Source of the DNA: Vreelandella neptunia
Lineage (GTDB): Bacteria > Pseudomonadota > Gammaproteobacteria > Pseudomonadales > Halomonadaceae
Reading direction: 5' to 3'
Assembly: GCF_022489065.1 (NCBI RefSeq)
Contig: NZ_JAKVTW010000016.1
Location: forward strand, 1 to 64,000
DNA: 64,000 nt
The stretch's first letter is position 1. The number at the start of each line of letters is the position of its first letter. Position numbers and translations under genes: made by a program. The notes under the pieces are model-generated. The model had not been told where the DNA came from. It saw only the letters and a list, made by a program, of their open reading frames with translations, and ran no database searches. Shown here piece after piece: positions 16,614 through 24,187 of this stretch.

Positions 16614-16627
16614 TTGATATAATCATT
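16614..16627 (+). promoter_or_regulatory. Extended -10 promoter of the 16,682 gene
   Basis: TTGATATAATCATT contains TGATATAAT, about 55 bp before the ATG at 16,682. A second similar box (TGCGATATAATAAT) lies near 16,517. Confidence 0.55.
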
Positions 16628-16681
16628 AAAACCAATTAAAATATTTGGATCATTTTGGCATTATTAAAAGAAGGAGTTTTT

Positions 16682-16987
16682 ATGACAAATATAAAAAGAG
16701 TAACCCCCGTAGTTGTTCTTACCAGAGTTGAAGAAGGTGATTCTGTTAGCTATAAAGTAGAACAAAAATTTTCAGTTGATAACATCGAAGTAGCAATTCA
16801 ACATAGCTGTTTTGCTTACAATAACAATCCAGTAGCCGTAACTGATTTTGATAGAGATAGCTTTCAGCCCCTTAATACAGAACTAGAAAGAAAACTTATT
16901 GATCATTATGGCGATACAAGCAAGGCTTTCGAAATCTATGAGTTGATATCAATTGAAGCAAGTAAAGAAGCGAGAAGTGTTCTGTAA
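16682..16987 (+). CDS. Small hypothetical protein, 101 aa
   Basis: Not recognised. The ATG at 16,682 follows AAGGAGTTTTT, so I prefer it over an in-frame TTG at 16,655. Beta-rich N-terminal half (TPVVVLTRVEEGDSVSYKVE), helical C-terminal half. No export signal. Confidence 0.65.
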   Translation: MTNIKRVTPVVVLTRVEEGDSVSYKVEQKFSVDNIEVAIQHSCFAYNNNPVAVTDFDRDSFQPLNTELERKLIDHYGDTSKAFEIYELISIEASKEARSVL

Positions 16988-17115
16988 TTATTTAATCCAT
17001 TTTAATATATATAACTAAAATATCCTGTTTATATTCATTCTCTTCCTAATGTCATATTTTTATCTTTCATATATATCATACAAATTGTATATGCATTTAA
17101 ATCATATACTTATAT

Positions 17116-17130
17116 TGTGATATAATAATA
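17116..17130 (+). promoter_or_regulatory. Extended -10 promoter of the 17,211 gene
   Basis: TGTGATATAATAATA, one base from the consensus, lies 80 bp upstream of the ATG. Confidence 0.7.
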
Positions 17131-17210
17131 TTATATTTATAGAACTTTTTAATATCCATAAAGTCATATAGATAATATTAAACAATAATAAATAAAAAAG
17201 GAGAAAGAAT

Positions 17211-17753
17211 ATGAGCTTACTACACGGAAGAACAAGCGGTTTATCACACATTGTAAATAATAGTAGATACGGCCTAGGTATAAGCATTAAACCCGAAATA
17301 GAACAAAAAAGTGTTAATAACTTTTTTAAGAGAGGGAAGGGTGATTTACAAGTAGAGCTTTTAGAAAGAGACAACGATTATGCTACTTTCCAAGTCACAA
17401 TGAATTCAAAGACACTGGATAACCCTATTACAACTCAAATCGAATCTAGAATTGATGGCACAAAAGCTATTGATAACCCCATGGAGACAGTCAACCAATC
17501 TACAAGCTTCTTCCTTGATGCCTCAAACGATATTTTCAACAAAAGTCGTGGAAAGCTAGCTGAATTATACCCCGATTATAAAAAGGATCTGGAAGGCTTT
17601 GACTTCACTAAAATGGAAGCTGTTGCTATCAAGGTTCAAAACCAGATAAGTAATGCTTTAACATATGGTAGCGAGATTGCTAACAATATGGATAAAGAAG
17701 AAGTTAAAGCACCTAAAGCTAAAAAGGTAAAATCGTTAAGTTTATCAATGTAA
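17211..17753 (+). CDS. Hypothetical protein with C-terminal SLSLSM tail, 180 aa
   Basis: Not recognised. The ribosome site AAAAAGGAGAAAGAAT is strong. The N-terminus is Gly/Ser-rich, followed by a beta segment (LQVELLERDNDYATFQVTM) and a helical half. It ends KAPKAKKVKSLSLSM, the clearest case of a lysine-rich run leading to the shared tail. It has its own promoter box and is probably a single-gene transcript. Confidence 0.7.
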   Translation: MSLLHGRTSGLSHIVNNSRYGLGISIKPEIEQKSVNNFFKRGKGDLQVELLERDNDYATFQVTMNSKTLDNPITTQIESRIDGTKAIDNPMETVNQSTSFFLDASNDIFNKSRGKLAELYPDYKKDLEGFDFTKMEAVAIKVQNQISNALTYGSEIANNMDKEEVKAPKAKKVKSLSLSM

Positions 17754-17779
17754 AGGTATAATTGATTTATTTAATTATT

Positions 17780-17794
17780 TGTGATATAATGATA
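17780..17794 (+). promoter_or_regulatory. Extended -10 promoter of the 17,832 gene
   Basis: Exact TGTGATATAATGATA, 38 bp before the ATG. Confidence 0.75.
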
Positions 17795-17831
17795 CTCGCA
17801 AAAAATAAATAACAAAAAAAAGGAGAGTGTT

Positions 17832-18437
17832 ATGAAGGAATATGTAAAGTTGGATTCAACTTATGAAAGAAATCAAATAGAGGAAGTTATAGAGCATAAT
17901 ATTAAGCAATTAAAGTCTGGTGGATACAAGCAAGCCGATTTAAATGATGCAATTACTAATGTTTACGTTGATGGTTTAGATTTATACCTATTTTTTGATG
18001 GTTTCCATATTGGTGTCAATAACCCGAAAAAAGAAATATTATGGTCAAGACTTGACGATGCTAAACAACAAGTTGGTATTATTCGTAAATCAAATCTTAC
18101 TGAAGTCTTTCTTATGAGTGGAAAGATACCAGAAGGGTTTGAGCCTTACATAGGTGAAGGCACAATCAAAAAGTTTTACACCTATGATATTGATAAAGAT
18201 ATTATTGATATGCTAGATGAAAAAGATCCTGTCGAAGCAAAGGTCAAAAAAACATTTTATCAAGACCACGTAGATAAGATTTATATATCAGTTATTTTTA
18301 TCAAAAATATAGATGGTTCTTATACCAGTGTTTCAAAAACAGTAGTTCAATTTAAAGAAGGAGATAAAGAATTTAATAGCGATGTAGTTAATTTAACTGC
18401 TAATCAGTATAAAACATTAGTATCACTCATTAAATAA
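17832..18437 (+). CDS. Hypothetical protein, 201 aa
   Basis: Not recognised. The ribosome site AAAAAAAGGAGAGTGTT precedes the ATG. Strand-turn-strand patterns occur (VYVDGLDLYLFFDGFHIGV; KIYISVIFIKNIDGSYTSV), and the C-terminus lacks the LSM tail. Soluble, no signal peptide. It is flanked by promoter boxes on both sides, so it is probably a monocistronic unit. Confidence 0.65.
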   Translation: MKEYVKLDSTYERNQIEEVIEHNIKQLKSGGYKQADLNDAITNVYVDGLDLYLFFDGFHIGVNNPKKEILWSRLDDAKQQVGIIRKSNLTEVFLMSGKIPEGFEPYIGEGTIKKFYTYDIDKDIIDMLDEKDPVEAKVKKTFYQDHVDKIYISVIFIKNIDGSYTSVSKTVVQFKEGDKEFNSDVVNLTANQYKTLVSLIK

Positions 18438-18501
18438 TATTTTAAGTTATTGAATATATATGCTTGGTAGTTCTTATGCTATCAAGCATTTTTTATTTAT
18501 T

Positions 18502-18516
18502 TGTGATATAATGACA
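18502..18516 (+). promoter_or_regulatory. Extended -10 promoter of the 18,544 gene
   Basis: TGTGATATAATGACA, one base from the consensus, 28 bp before the ATG. Confidence 0.75.
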
Positions 18517-18543
18517 TAACAAAAATAAGAAAAGGAGAATTTT

Positions 18544-18999
18544 ATGACTCAAGAGGAATATTTGTTAGAGCGAAAAAACAAGAAGGTTTCAATAATAGAA
18601 CAGATAATGTCTGGTGTTTCCATACTTGATACAAAAATCCATATAAGGAAAGGACAGGACAAGCTATTAAACGATAGGCTGATTAAAGTCCAACTTGATT
18701 ACAATGATGTTGAATACACACTTATTTTAGATGCTTTCAGAATCAGTAAAGAAGAAGTGGTTTTATATGCAGACCTTGATACATCTTACGAGCTATCTAG
18801 TCACACTAAGGCTTTCACTTCTGACAACAGGAATTTCATTGTTGTAATCAAAAGCAATTGCTTTGACTTGAATAACGGTGACTTGCCTTCAAAAACGGTT
18901 ACAGATGAAGTGGTTGAAGAGGTTTTTTTTAGGATACAGGAACAGATACAAGCTTTCGTTGACGAAAAGAACCGATACCAGCTAGAGCTAGCCAGCTAA
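18544..18999 (+). CDS. Hypothetical protein, 151 aa
   Basis: Not recognised. The ribosome site AAAAGGAGAATTTT precedes the ATG. It has the strand-turn-strand unit seen elsewhere (IKVQLDYNDVEYTLILD, about 50-66) and a C-terminal helix, but no shared tail. The last ten codons are GC-richer, where the gene meets the tandem repeats that follow. Confidence 0.65.
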   Translation: MTQEEYLLERKNKKVSIIEQIMSGVSILDTKIHIRKGQDKLLNDRLIKVQLDYNDVEYTLILDAFRISKEEVVLYADLDTSYELSSHTKAFTSDNRNFIVVIKSNCFDLNNGDLPSKTVTDEVVEEVFFRIQEQIQAFVDEKNRYQLELAS

Positions 19000-19366
19000 G
19001 GCCACCAGCACCGATAGAAGCCCGCAATAAGCGGGCTTCCTGCTTAGGTATCACCTAATTAAGGCCAACGGCCACACAGAGATCGAAAAGGCTTAAACAG
19101 GCTTCCACTACCCAGCTTCCCCTATACACCTACACCATAGAGAAGGTACGGCCACCAACCCTTATAGAAGCCTTCCAGAAGCGGGCTTCCTGCACGGCTA
19201 GCACCTAACCAAGGCCAACGGCCACACAAAGATCGAGAAGGCTTCGACAGGCTTCTATTATCCAGCTTCCCCTATAAAGAGAAGGTACGGCCACCAACCC
19301 TTATAGAAGCCTTCCAGAAGCTGGCTTCCTGCATGGCTAGCACCTAACCAAGGCCAACGGCCACAC
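19000..19366. repeat. Tandem long repeats of 139-150 bp (about two and a half copies)
   Basis: AAGGCCAACGGCCACAC starts at 19,061, 19,211 and 19,350. Between them the units share GAAGGTACGGCCACCAACCC, TTATAGAAGCCTTCCAGAAG and GGCTTCCTGCAYGGCTAGCA. Bases 19,000-19,060 are a diverged partial unit. The first unit contains a GAAGCCCGC/GCGGGCTTC hairpin that could end the 18,544 transcript. The block is much GC-richer than the surrounding element and has no gene. Confidence 0.85.
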
Positions 19367-19420
19367 CGCGACCGCTAAGCTAGAAACAGCCTGGTACCGT
19401 GATGCCTGCATGAAAACCCC

Positions 19421-19433
19421 TGTGATATGATCC
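19421..19433 (+). promoter_or_regulatory. Variant extended -10 promoter (TGTGATATGATCC)
   Basis: It differs from the usual box by TATGAT in place of TATAAT and lies about 43 bp before the ATG at 19,476. Confidence 0.5.
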
Positions 19434-19475
19434 AGGCCATAAAAATTGGTCCTGATATGGATGGGATGAAAACGT

Positions 19476-20120
19476 ATGGACTACATGCAGGCTATAGAGA
19501 TAGCTGAAGCAGTTGTGATCAATGGATACCGACAGCCCAAGCCCGAATTGATACCAACGGGGGAATGCTCAGGGGATATCTACACCCTGAAGGTTGCTGT
19601 CAACATGGGGGGAATGGACTACTTCATCTATCAAGATCTGCTGGACGATGGCAACAGGTTCTTCAGGAACCCATTCAGGGAAGACAGCATAGACAAGGAA
19701 GAGAACACACCGCTTTTCAATAAAATCCTGTTGATGATACAGATGAAGGGGGCAAGCGAGCATAAGTCAGCTATGTTCACTCCTGTAGTCTTTGATTTGA
19801 TTGCCGACAAGGCTTACAAAAGCTACCTAGAAGACCATTCCAAGCAAGAGAAGGTGATGAGCCTAGGTAAGTTCATTTCCTACTACGGGATGGATGAAAA
19901 CGAGGCTCATAGCATCGCTTCGCTTCTATCTAGCGATGAAAGGGAGGTTCAGGAGCTTATACCCGCAATCATGCAGGTCACACCCCATTCTCTCTACAAT
20001 GAGCCTGTAGAACGTAACCTAGGGGCATGGCAATTAAAGACAGATAAGAAGATGAGCCCAACCGAGTTTAAACGAAGTCTTATACTAGATTACGGTAAAC
20101 CACAACCAGATTTATTTTAA
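19476..20120 (+). CDS. Hypothetical protein, 214 aa
   Basis: Not recognised. It is GC-richer than its neighbours, together with the repeats upstream, which suggests it arrived with them. Mixed alpha/beta; early strands (GDIYTLKVAVNMGGMDYFIY) recall the strand-turn-strand unit of the other proteins. A Met-Ser-rich helical region and the end GKPQPDLF follow. The ribosome site is weak (GGATGGGATG), so the start is less certain. Confidence 0.6.
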   Translation: MDYMQAIEIAEAVVINGYRQPKPELIPTGECSGDIYTLKVAVNMGGMDYFIYQDLLDDGNRFFRNPFREDSIDKEENTPLFNKILLMIQMKGASEHKSAMFTPVVFDLIADKAYKSYLEDHSKQEKVMSLGKFISYYGMDENEAHSIASLLSSDEREVQELIPAIMQVTPHSLYNEPVERNLGAWQLKTDKKMSPTEFKRSLILDYGKPQPDLF

Positions 20121-20154
20121 TCCGATACTCCTGATATATCATTTATTTGTTATT

Positions 20155-20169
20155 TGTGATATAATGATA
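20155..20169 (+). promoter_or_regulatory. Extended -10 promoter of the ATPase gene
   Basis: Exact TGTGATATAATGATA, 28 bp before the ATG at 20,197. An apparent in-frame start at 20,164 lies inside this box and cannot be used from this promoter. Confidence 0.75.
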
Positions 20170-20196
20170 GAAAATAACAACAATAGGAGTAATGAT

Positions 20197-20820
20197 ATGA
20201 ATGACTATTCAAATGAGTTTATGAAGATAACCTTTCTAAAAGAGTATATGACTTTCAAAGAAGGGCAGGAAATAGAAATAAGTCAGGGTAAATTAAACAT
20301 CGTCGTTGGCGACAATGGTGCAGGTAAAACCACCTTCATAAATATATTCGATAAAGAGAATAGAATTTACAAACAAAATAAATACTATGCAATTGATAAT
20401 ATGAAGGATCAGGATACTATTAAGAACACGGCTGAAGGCTTTAGGAAGACTACCAGTGCTTTGATTGATAACAAAAGAGAGATATATTTAAACCAGTTAA
20501 ACCAGCAATCGCATGGGCAGGCTTGGAATGTAGAGCTATTCAGGTTGAGAAAGAAATGCAGTGACAATACATTTATCTTGCTTGACGAGCCAGAGACAGC
20601 ATTATCAGTAGAGTCTCAAATAGAGCTATGCAAAGCTATTATAGATATGAAAAGAAAATACAAGAATTTTGGATGCTTGATAGCAACACATTCGTTACTC
20701 ATTACAGAGTTAATAGGTGAAAGAGTTATTGAGATACCAAGTGGCAATAATATTCCTGCACAAGAGTATTTAGATAGAAAAAATGCTGTTATTGAAGAAT
20801 CCAGACACTACTTCAAGTAA
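20197..20820 (+). CDS. Small ABC-type/AAA ATPase
   Basis: 207 aa. Walker A is GDNGAGKTT (about 36-44), Walker B FILLDEPE (about 125-132) with the adjacent ABC-type TALS, and a switch histidine occurs in IATHS. This is the core of an ABC-type nucleotide-binding domain with no transmembrane part and almost no insert, as in soluble SMC/RecF-like or OLD-like ATPases. Start chosen at 20,197 because AGGAG is 8 bases upstream. No partner nuclease is adjacent, so its role (defence, DNA handling or regulation) is open. Confidence 0.75.
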   Translation: MNDYSNEFMKITFLKEYMTFKEGQEIEISQGKLNIVVGDNGAGKTTFINIFDKENRIYKQNKYYAIDNMKDQDTIKNTAEGFRKTTSALIDNKREIYLNQLNQQSHGQAWNVELFRLRKKCSDNTFILLDEPETALSVESQIELCKAIIDMKRKYKNFGCLIATHSLLITELIGERVIEIPSGNNIPAQEYLDRKNAVIEESRHYFK

Positions 20821-20822
20821 TA

Positions 20823-20848
20823 AAAAAGCCTTCACTGTTTAGGTGAAG
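20823..20848 (-). terminator. Hairpin terminator, best on the minus strand
   Basis: GCCTTCAC and GTGAAGGC pair around a 7-base loop. On the minus strand the stem is followed by TTTTTTATT, fitting the end of the minus-strand RNA unit that begins near 21,010; on the plus strand there is no T-run but it may still end the ATPase transcript. Confidence 0.65.
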
Positions 20849-21089
20849 GCATATTCCATTACAAAAAATTCCATTTACTTTTTTAATTCTCTTCCGTGAG
20901 AAGCAAATCCTTTTGCTAATAGCATTATCTCGATTGAGATTACTTTATTTCTAAAGACGGTTATGCTAGACCGCAATAACAAAAACAACAACAAGGAGAA
21001 ATTTAGTTGTTATAATTATAATAACATATAATTTTTAATATTCAACTTTTATTTATAAATAACTAACGTTGTTAACACTATTCGAGCAA
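20825..21089 (-). ncRNA. Minus-strand structured small-RNA unit
   Basis: Reading the minus strand, the box TTGCTCGAATAGTGTTAA starts at 21,089 and the extended -10 TGTTATTAT is at 21,026-21,018, exactly 63 bp away as in the units at 13,070 and 13,332. The expected transcript of about 185 nt contains small hairpins (ATCTC/GAGAT near 20,937-20,950; TTCTC/GAGAA near 20,887-20,902) and ends at the 20,823-20,848 terminator. No reading frame of note. It shares promoter architecture, not the AGTTGATTTTT box. Confidence 0.5.
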
Positions 21090-21126
21090 AATGCTTATAT
21101 TATAATAAGTGACTTTTAAAGCCATT

Positions 21127-21141
21127 TGTGATATAATGATA
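21127..21141 (+). promoter_or_regulatory. Extended -10 promoter of the 21,162 operon
   Basis: Exact TGTGATATAATGATA, 21 bp before the ATG, so the leader must be very short. Confidence 0.75.
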
Positions 21142-21161
21142 TAAACAAAAGGAGAAATAAA

Positions 21162-21995
21162 ATGAACTTTAATAAACTAGACTCAAGGAATATAAAGCAA
21201 AATGGTATTAAACTGTCATCGCTACAAGCTGAAGATATGGAAAAATACGGCCTTACTAAACAAGACCTTGTTAAGTTATGCTGGAAAGAGTTAAACAAAA
21301 AGCTGAAAATTGAAGAGTATGATTACAGGAAGAACAAGAATATTTATAATTCGCTTAGAGTAGTAGCAAGGGATATAACCTTACTGGTTAGAGATAATGC
21401 TAAAGCAATTGTTTTTAAGGGTGCAACTTACAATCCAACCAGACAAAAGGTAAATCTAGCTTTTAACAATATTTCTGAGTTACCTGCTATCATCCAAAAA
21501 AACATAGTTATTGATGAAGGGGATAATGAAGCACCTATTATTGATTTGATTTTTGCGATTGAAACCTTCACAGCAATTAGAACTGATAAAAAACTTCGCT
21601 TACCCGATTACCTTACCGAGTTTTATACTGATAGATATCAAAACCACGTTTTATCTATCAATATCCTCGATACCCCTGAAGAAAAAACAAAAGCTATCCT
21701 TTCAATAACTCATTTTGAAAGCAATCAAGGCTACCAGAAGCCCACAGAAGGGCAGATAGGCTTAACCCTTGCTGATGACCTACCTTACGTTGATAAAGAC
21801 CCTGTAGAGCCTTTACAGGAGCCACAGGAACAAGAACCACAGGAGGTTAAAAAAGAAAGTATTCAGGAAAAGCCCATTCAGGAACCAGATGAGCTAGTAG
21901 ACGTTCTTGATATACCTGTTTTCGCAAGTCGAGAAAAAACTGTTAATAGGCTTCAAAAGCTATCTTCCATTTTACGAACTGAAGGAGAGGACTAA
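21162..21995 (+). CDS. Hypothetical protein, 277 aa, with Pro/Glu/Gln-rich linker
   Basis: Not recognised. An N-terminal globular alpha/beta part (1-205) is followed by a low-complexity linker rich in EPQE repeats (about 215-245), then a short helical end. The ribosome site AAAAGGAGAAATAAA is strong. Its stop overlaps the next start (TAATG), so the two are coupled. The multidomain layout with a flexible linker suggests a binding or adaptor protein. Confidence 0.65.
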   Translation: MNFNKLDSRNIKQNGIKLSSLQAEDMEKYGLTKQDLVKLCWKELNKKLKIEEYDYRKNKNIYNSLRVVARDITLLVRDNAKAIVFKGATYNPTRQKVNLAFNNISELPAIIQKNIVIDEGDNEAPIIDLIFAIETFTAIRTDKKLRLPDYLTEFYTDRYQNHVLSINILDTPEEKTKAILSITHFESNQGYQKPTEGQIGLTLADDLPYVDKDPVEPLQEPQEQEPQEVKKESIQEKPIQEPDELVDVLDIPVFASREKTVNRLQKLSSILRTEGED

Positions 21996-22432
21996 TGAAA
22001 GGACAATTCGATGAGTTTAATACAAAGGAAGAACAAGCAACTTACTTAAAGAATTTCTTTAGACACCAAAAACGGTTACTGATAGCCCATCAAATTGGTG
22101 ACAATAATTATAAAGACACCAAAGCTATGTCAGACCTCACAGCAATTATTATTACGTTAATAGAGCTAGAAGACAAGTATTCACAATTGAAGGTTAATCA
22201 GCTTGATAGTGTTATGGATTGTCTCGCTCTTATTTCACCTGATTTTTATAACGTATCAAATGAGATACATAATACTATGATGAAAATTGAGGAATGTATT
22301 AAAAAGATTCAGAAAAGAAACAAGTTTGGAGTCAATTGTGATAAAGAGATAGAAGTAAGAAAGTTATATGAATTAAAACTACACAGATTAAAAAGCAAAC
22401 AAGAAAAATTACTTTACACTGAATTAAAGTGA
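21995..22432 (+). CDS. Hypothetical helical protein, 145 aa
   Basis: Not recognised. It starts on the last base of the upstream stop. Nearly all helical and lysine-rich, with coiled-coil potential in the C-terminal third. Translationally coupled to the 277-aa protein, so the two may form a complex. Confidence 0.65.
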   Translation: MKGQFDEFNTKEEQATYLKNFFRHQKRLLIAHQIGDNNYKDTKAMSDLTAIIITLIELEDKYSQLKVNQLDSVMDCLALISPDFYNVSNEIHNTMMKIEECIKKIQKRNKFGVNCDKEIEVRKLYELKLHRLKSKQEKLLYTELK

Positions 22433-22481
22433 AAATATTTTGTCAACTTAATTACTAATAATAAAAATAGGAGATATAACA

Positions 22482-23420
22482 ATGAGAGTTAAATTTGAAC
22501 CAAGAGGGCTTGATGAAGATATCAGCATTCCCCACAACAAAACCATAGAAGCATTAACCCTAACTGAATACAGTGAGTTCAAAACTCATAGTAAGGTCTA
22601 TGCATTTGCAGAAAAGCACTACGACAGCGGACAGGAACCAAAGCAGGTATCAAGCAAGCTTGCATCTAAACCTAGAAAACGTAAGAGCGAAGCTGTAGCG
22701 GAGCAGGAACAGTCTGAGCAGGGGGTATCAAGCTTCAATTCAGAGACAGAAAAGGATTTAGCTGAAAACCACCAGCATAAGGTATATAGAAGATTTAATA
22801 AAGATAATGTGAAGTTATCACCAGTTTTAGAACTGTCAGAAAGCGAATATCTAAAGGAACATGATAAGGCAGTTGAGAGGCTAGTAAGTTCTAGTTCTGT
22901 TTCCAAAGGTGATCCAAGTAAACAGATTTTTGATAACATATTAAGATCTATTCTTAAAATGCTAGATCACCGAGGTTATATAAACGATTACCTAACAATG
23001 GATCAAAACAGGCAGAAGCTTCAATTCAATAGAACCGAACTTGCGAAAGATTCCTTATACAAAAAGAAAGAGAATAAACACAACAATAAAATAGAAGAAG
23101 ATTATAAGATAATTGCTGGTGAAATGAAGAAAGGATTAAAGAAGCCAAGCCAGGAGCTAGCGAATGATTTGAATTCAATTCTTAGCTTCTATAACAAAGG
23201 CAACGATTTTTCAAAAATGAATAAACAACAAAGTAAATTCTTTAACGATATCCTTATACCTATGAAAGAAAAGATAGACAAATTCATGGAGAAAGGGGAA
23301 GAAGTAAATTACGACAAGCTAGGAAAGATCTACGTTGAAACCAAGAAAGAGGCTTTAAACAACGACCATAAGAAAGAAATGAAGAAGGGAAAGAGCCAAA
23401 GCTACTCTCTATCTATGTAA
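22482..23420 (+). CDS. Hypothetical protein with C-terminal YSLSM tail, 312 aa
   Basis: Not recognised. The ribosome site TAGGAGATATAACA precedes the ATG. An N-terminal part is followed by a basic patch (SKPRKRKSE, about 60-68), a disordered linker and a long helical, lysine-rich half. It ends KKGKSQSYSLSM, matching the shared tail. Third gene of the 21,162 operon. Confidence 0.7.
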   Translation: MRVKFEPRGLDEDISIPHNKTIEALTLTEYSEFKTHSKVYAFAEKHYDSGQEPKQVSSKLASKPRKRKSEAVAEQEQSEQGVSSFNSETEKDLAENHQHKVYRRFNKDNVKLSPVLELSESEYLKEHDKAVERLVSSSSVSKGDPSKQIFDNILRSILKMLDHRGYINDYLTMDQNRQKLQFNRTELAKDSLYKKKENKHNNKIEEDYKIIAGEMKKGLKKPSQELANDLNSILSFYNKGNDFSKMNKQQSKFFNDILIPMKEKIDKFMEKGEEVNYDKLGKIYVETKKEALNNDHKKEMKKGKSQSYSLSM

Positions 23421-23452
23421 GGTAGAAGGCTGATAAGAGCAAGGAGCAAGCT

Positions 23453-23566
23453 ATGAATGATATTGAAGGCAAGGTAGAAGGGCAGTTATTGAATGAGGTG
23501 ATATTAAGGTATAAGGAAGTGTTGGCTAAAATTGAGATAATAATGAAGTCAGCTTCCAATAAATAA
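23453..23566 (+). CDS. Small peptide, 37 aa
   Basis: A 37-codon frame (MNDIEGKVEGQLLNEVILRY...) with an AAGGAG ribosome site 6-7 bases upstream, 32 bases after the 312-aa gene. A single amphipathic helix is likely. Too short to classify; spacing and ribosome site support translation. Confidence 0.5.
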   Translation: MNDIEGKVEGQLLNEVILRYKEVLAKIEIIMKSASNK

Positions 23567-23575
23567 ACCGCCATC

Positions 23576-23800
23576 TTAGGCGGTTTTCTTTTTCTCACAT
23601 TTATTTTTGTAAAATATATACCCTATCTTGTAAAGGCTAACACTAGCAAAGAAGGTGATGCCGTTGAAAACAAAAGCATTAAATATGCCATACTCAAAAT
23701 AGTAGTATGCCGTGACTGCAACACCAAACAAAAATATCAAAATGCCTGCTTTAATTTCCTTTATAATTTTATCCTTAATCAATTCCTTTTGATTATCCAT
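23576..23800 (-). CDS. Small membrane protein, 74 aa
   Basis: Two transmembrane segments (about 18-35 and 40-62) between charged ends (MDNQKELIKDKIIKE and NKCEKKKTA), so both termini are probably cytoplasmic. The ribosome site AAGGATAAAT precedes the ATG. Convergent with the upstream operon. A copy of the TTGCTCGAATAGTGTTAA box lies about 85-110 bp upstream, linking it to the small-RNA units. Function unknown. Confidence 0.6.
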   Translation of the reverse strand: MDNQKELIKDKIIKEIKAGILIFLFGVAVTAYYYFEYGIFNAFVFNGITFFASVSLYKIGYIFYKNKCEKKKTA

Positions 23801-23886
23801 TATTTATCCTTCATCATTAAAAAGGTATACTATCATAAAAAAAGAGTCATCAATCAATTCATTATAGTCATTTATAATTATTTGTC

Positions 23887-23908
23887 TTTATTAACACTAT
23901 TCGAGCAA
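23887..23908 (-). promoter_or_regulatory. Fourth copy of the TTGCTCGAATAGTGTTAA box
   Basis: Read on the minus strand, the box starts at 23,908 and faces the 74-aa membrane protein gene. A TATAAT lies 42 bp downstream (23,866-23,861), not at the 63-bp spacing of the other three copies. Confidence 0.6.
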
Positions 23909-24088
23909 ATTATATATTTATATTATTTTCGATGTTAATACATAAGTTCTTATCCTTCAAATATGAATTCAATATATTTATATGAGCTCTATAAAGTAAT
24001 AAAGATACTTGAAAAAGTGCTTAGATATGACATTGGTTAAATAAAATATTAAAAATAAATAACTTAAATCGAGACTTTTCAAACTTTT

Positions 24089-24103
24089 TATGATATAATA
24101 ATG
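24089..24103 (+). promoter_or_regulatory. Extended -10 promoter of the rep gene
   Basis: TATGATATAATAATG matches the recurring box, about 85 bp before the start. Just upstream is ATCGAGACTTTTCAA, a 15-base sequence also found at about 1087-1101 beside the phased GGAACC array, so a shared regulator or Rep site is possible. Confidence 0.6.
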
Positions 24104-24187
24104 ATATTGAAGTAATTAAATATTTAATAATTACATATTCAACAAGGAAGTTGAGTAATAACAACAAGGACAGGGAAGGGGAAAATT

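Noticed and set aside
19000..19366. Tandem repeats as a possible CRISPR or IS remnant
   Set aside because: The unit is 139-150 bp with no unique spacers, no terminal inverted repeats and no transposase.
20197..20820. ATPase as part of a known defence pair such as Septu, Gabija or retron
   Set aside because: No nuclease, reverse transcriptase or other partner gene is adjacent, and the ATPase is unusually small.
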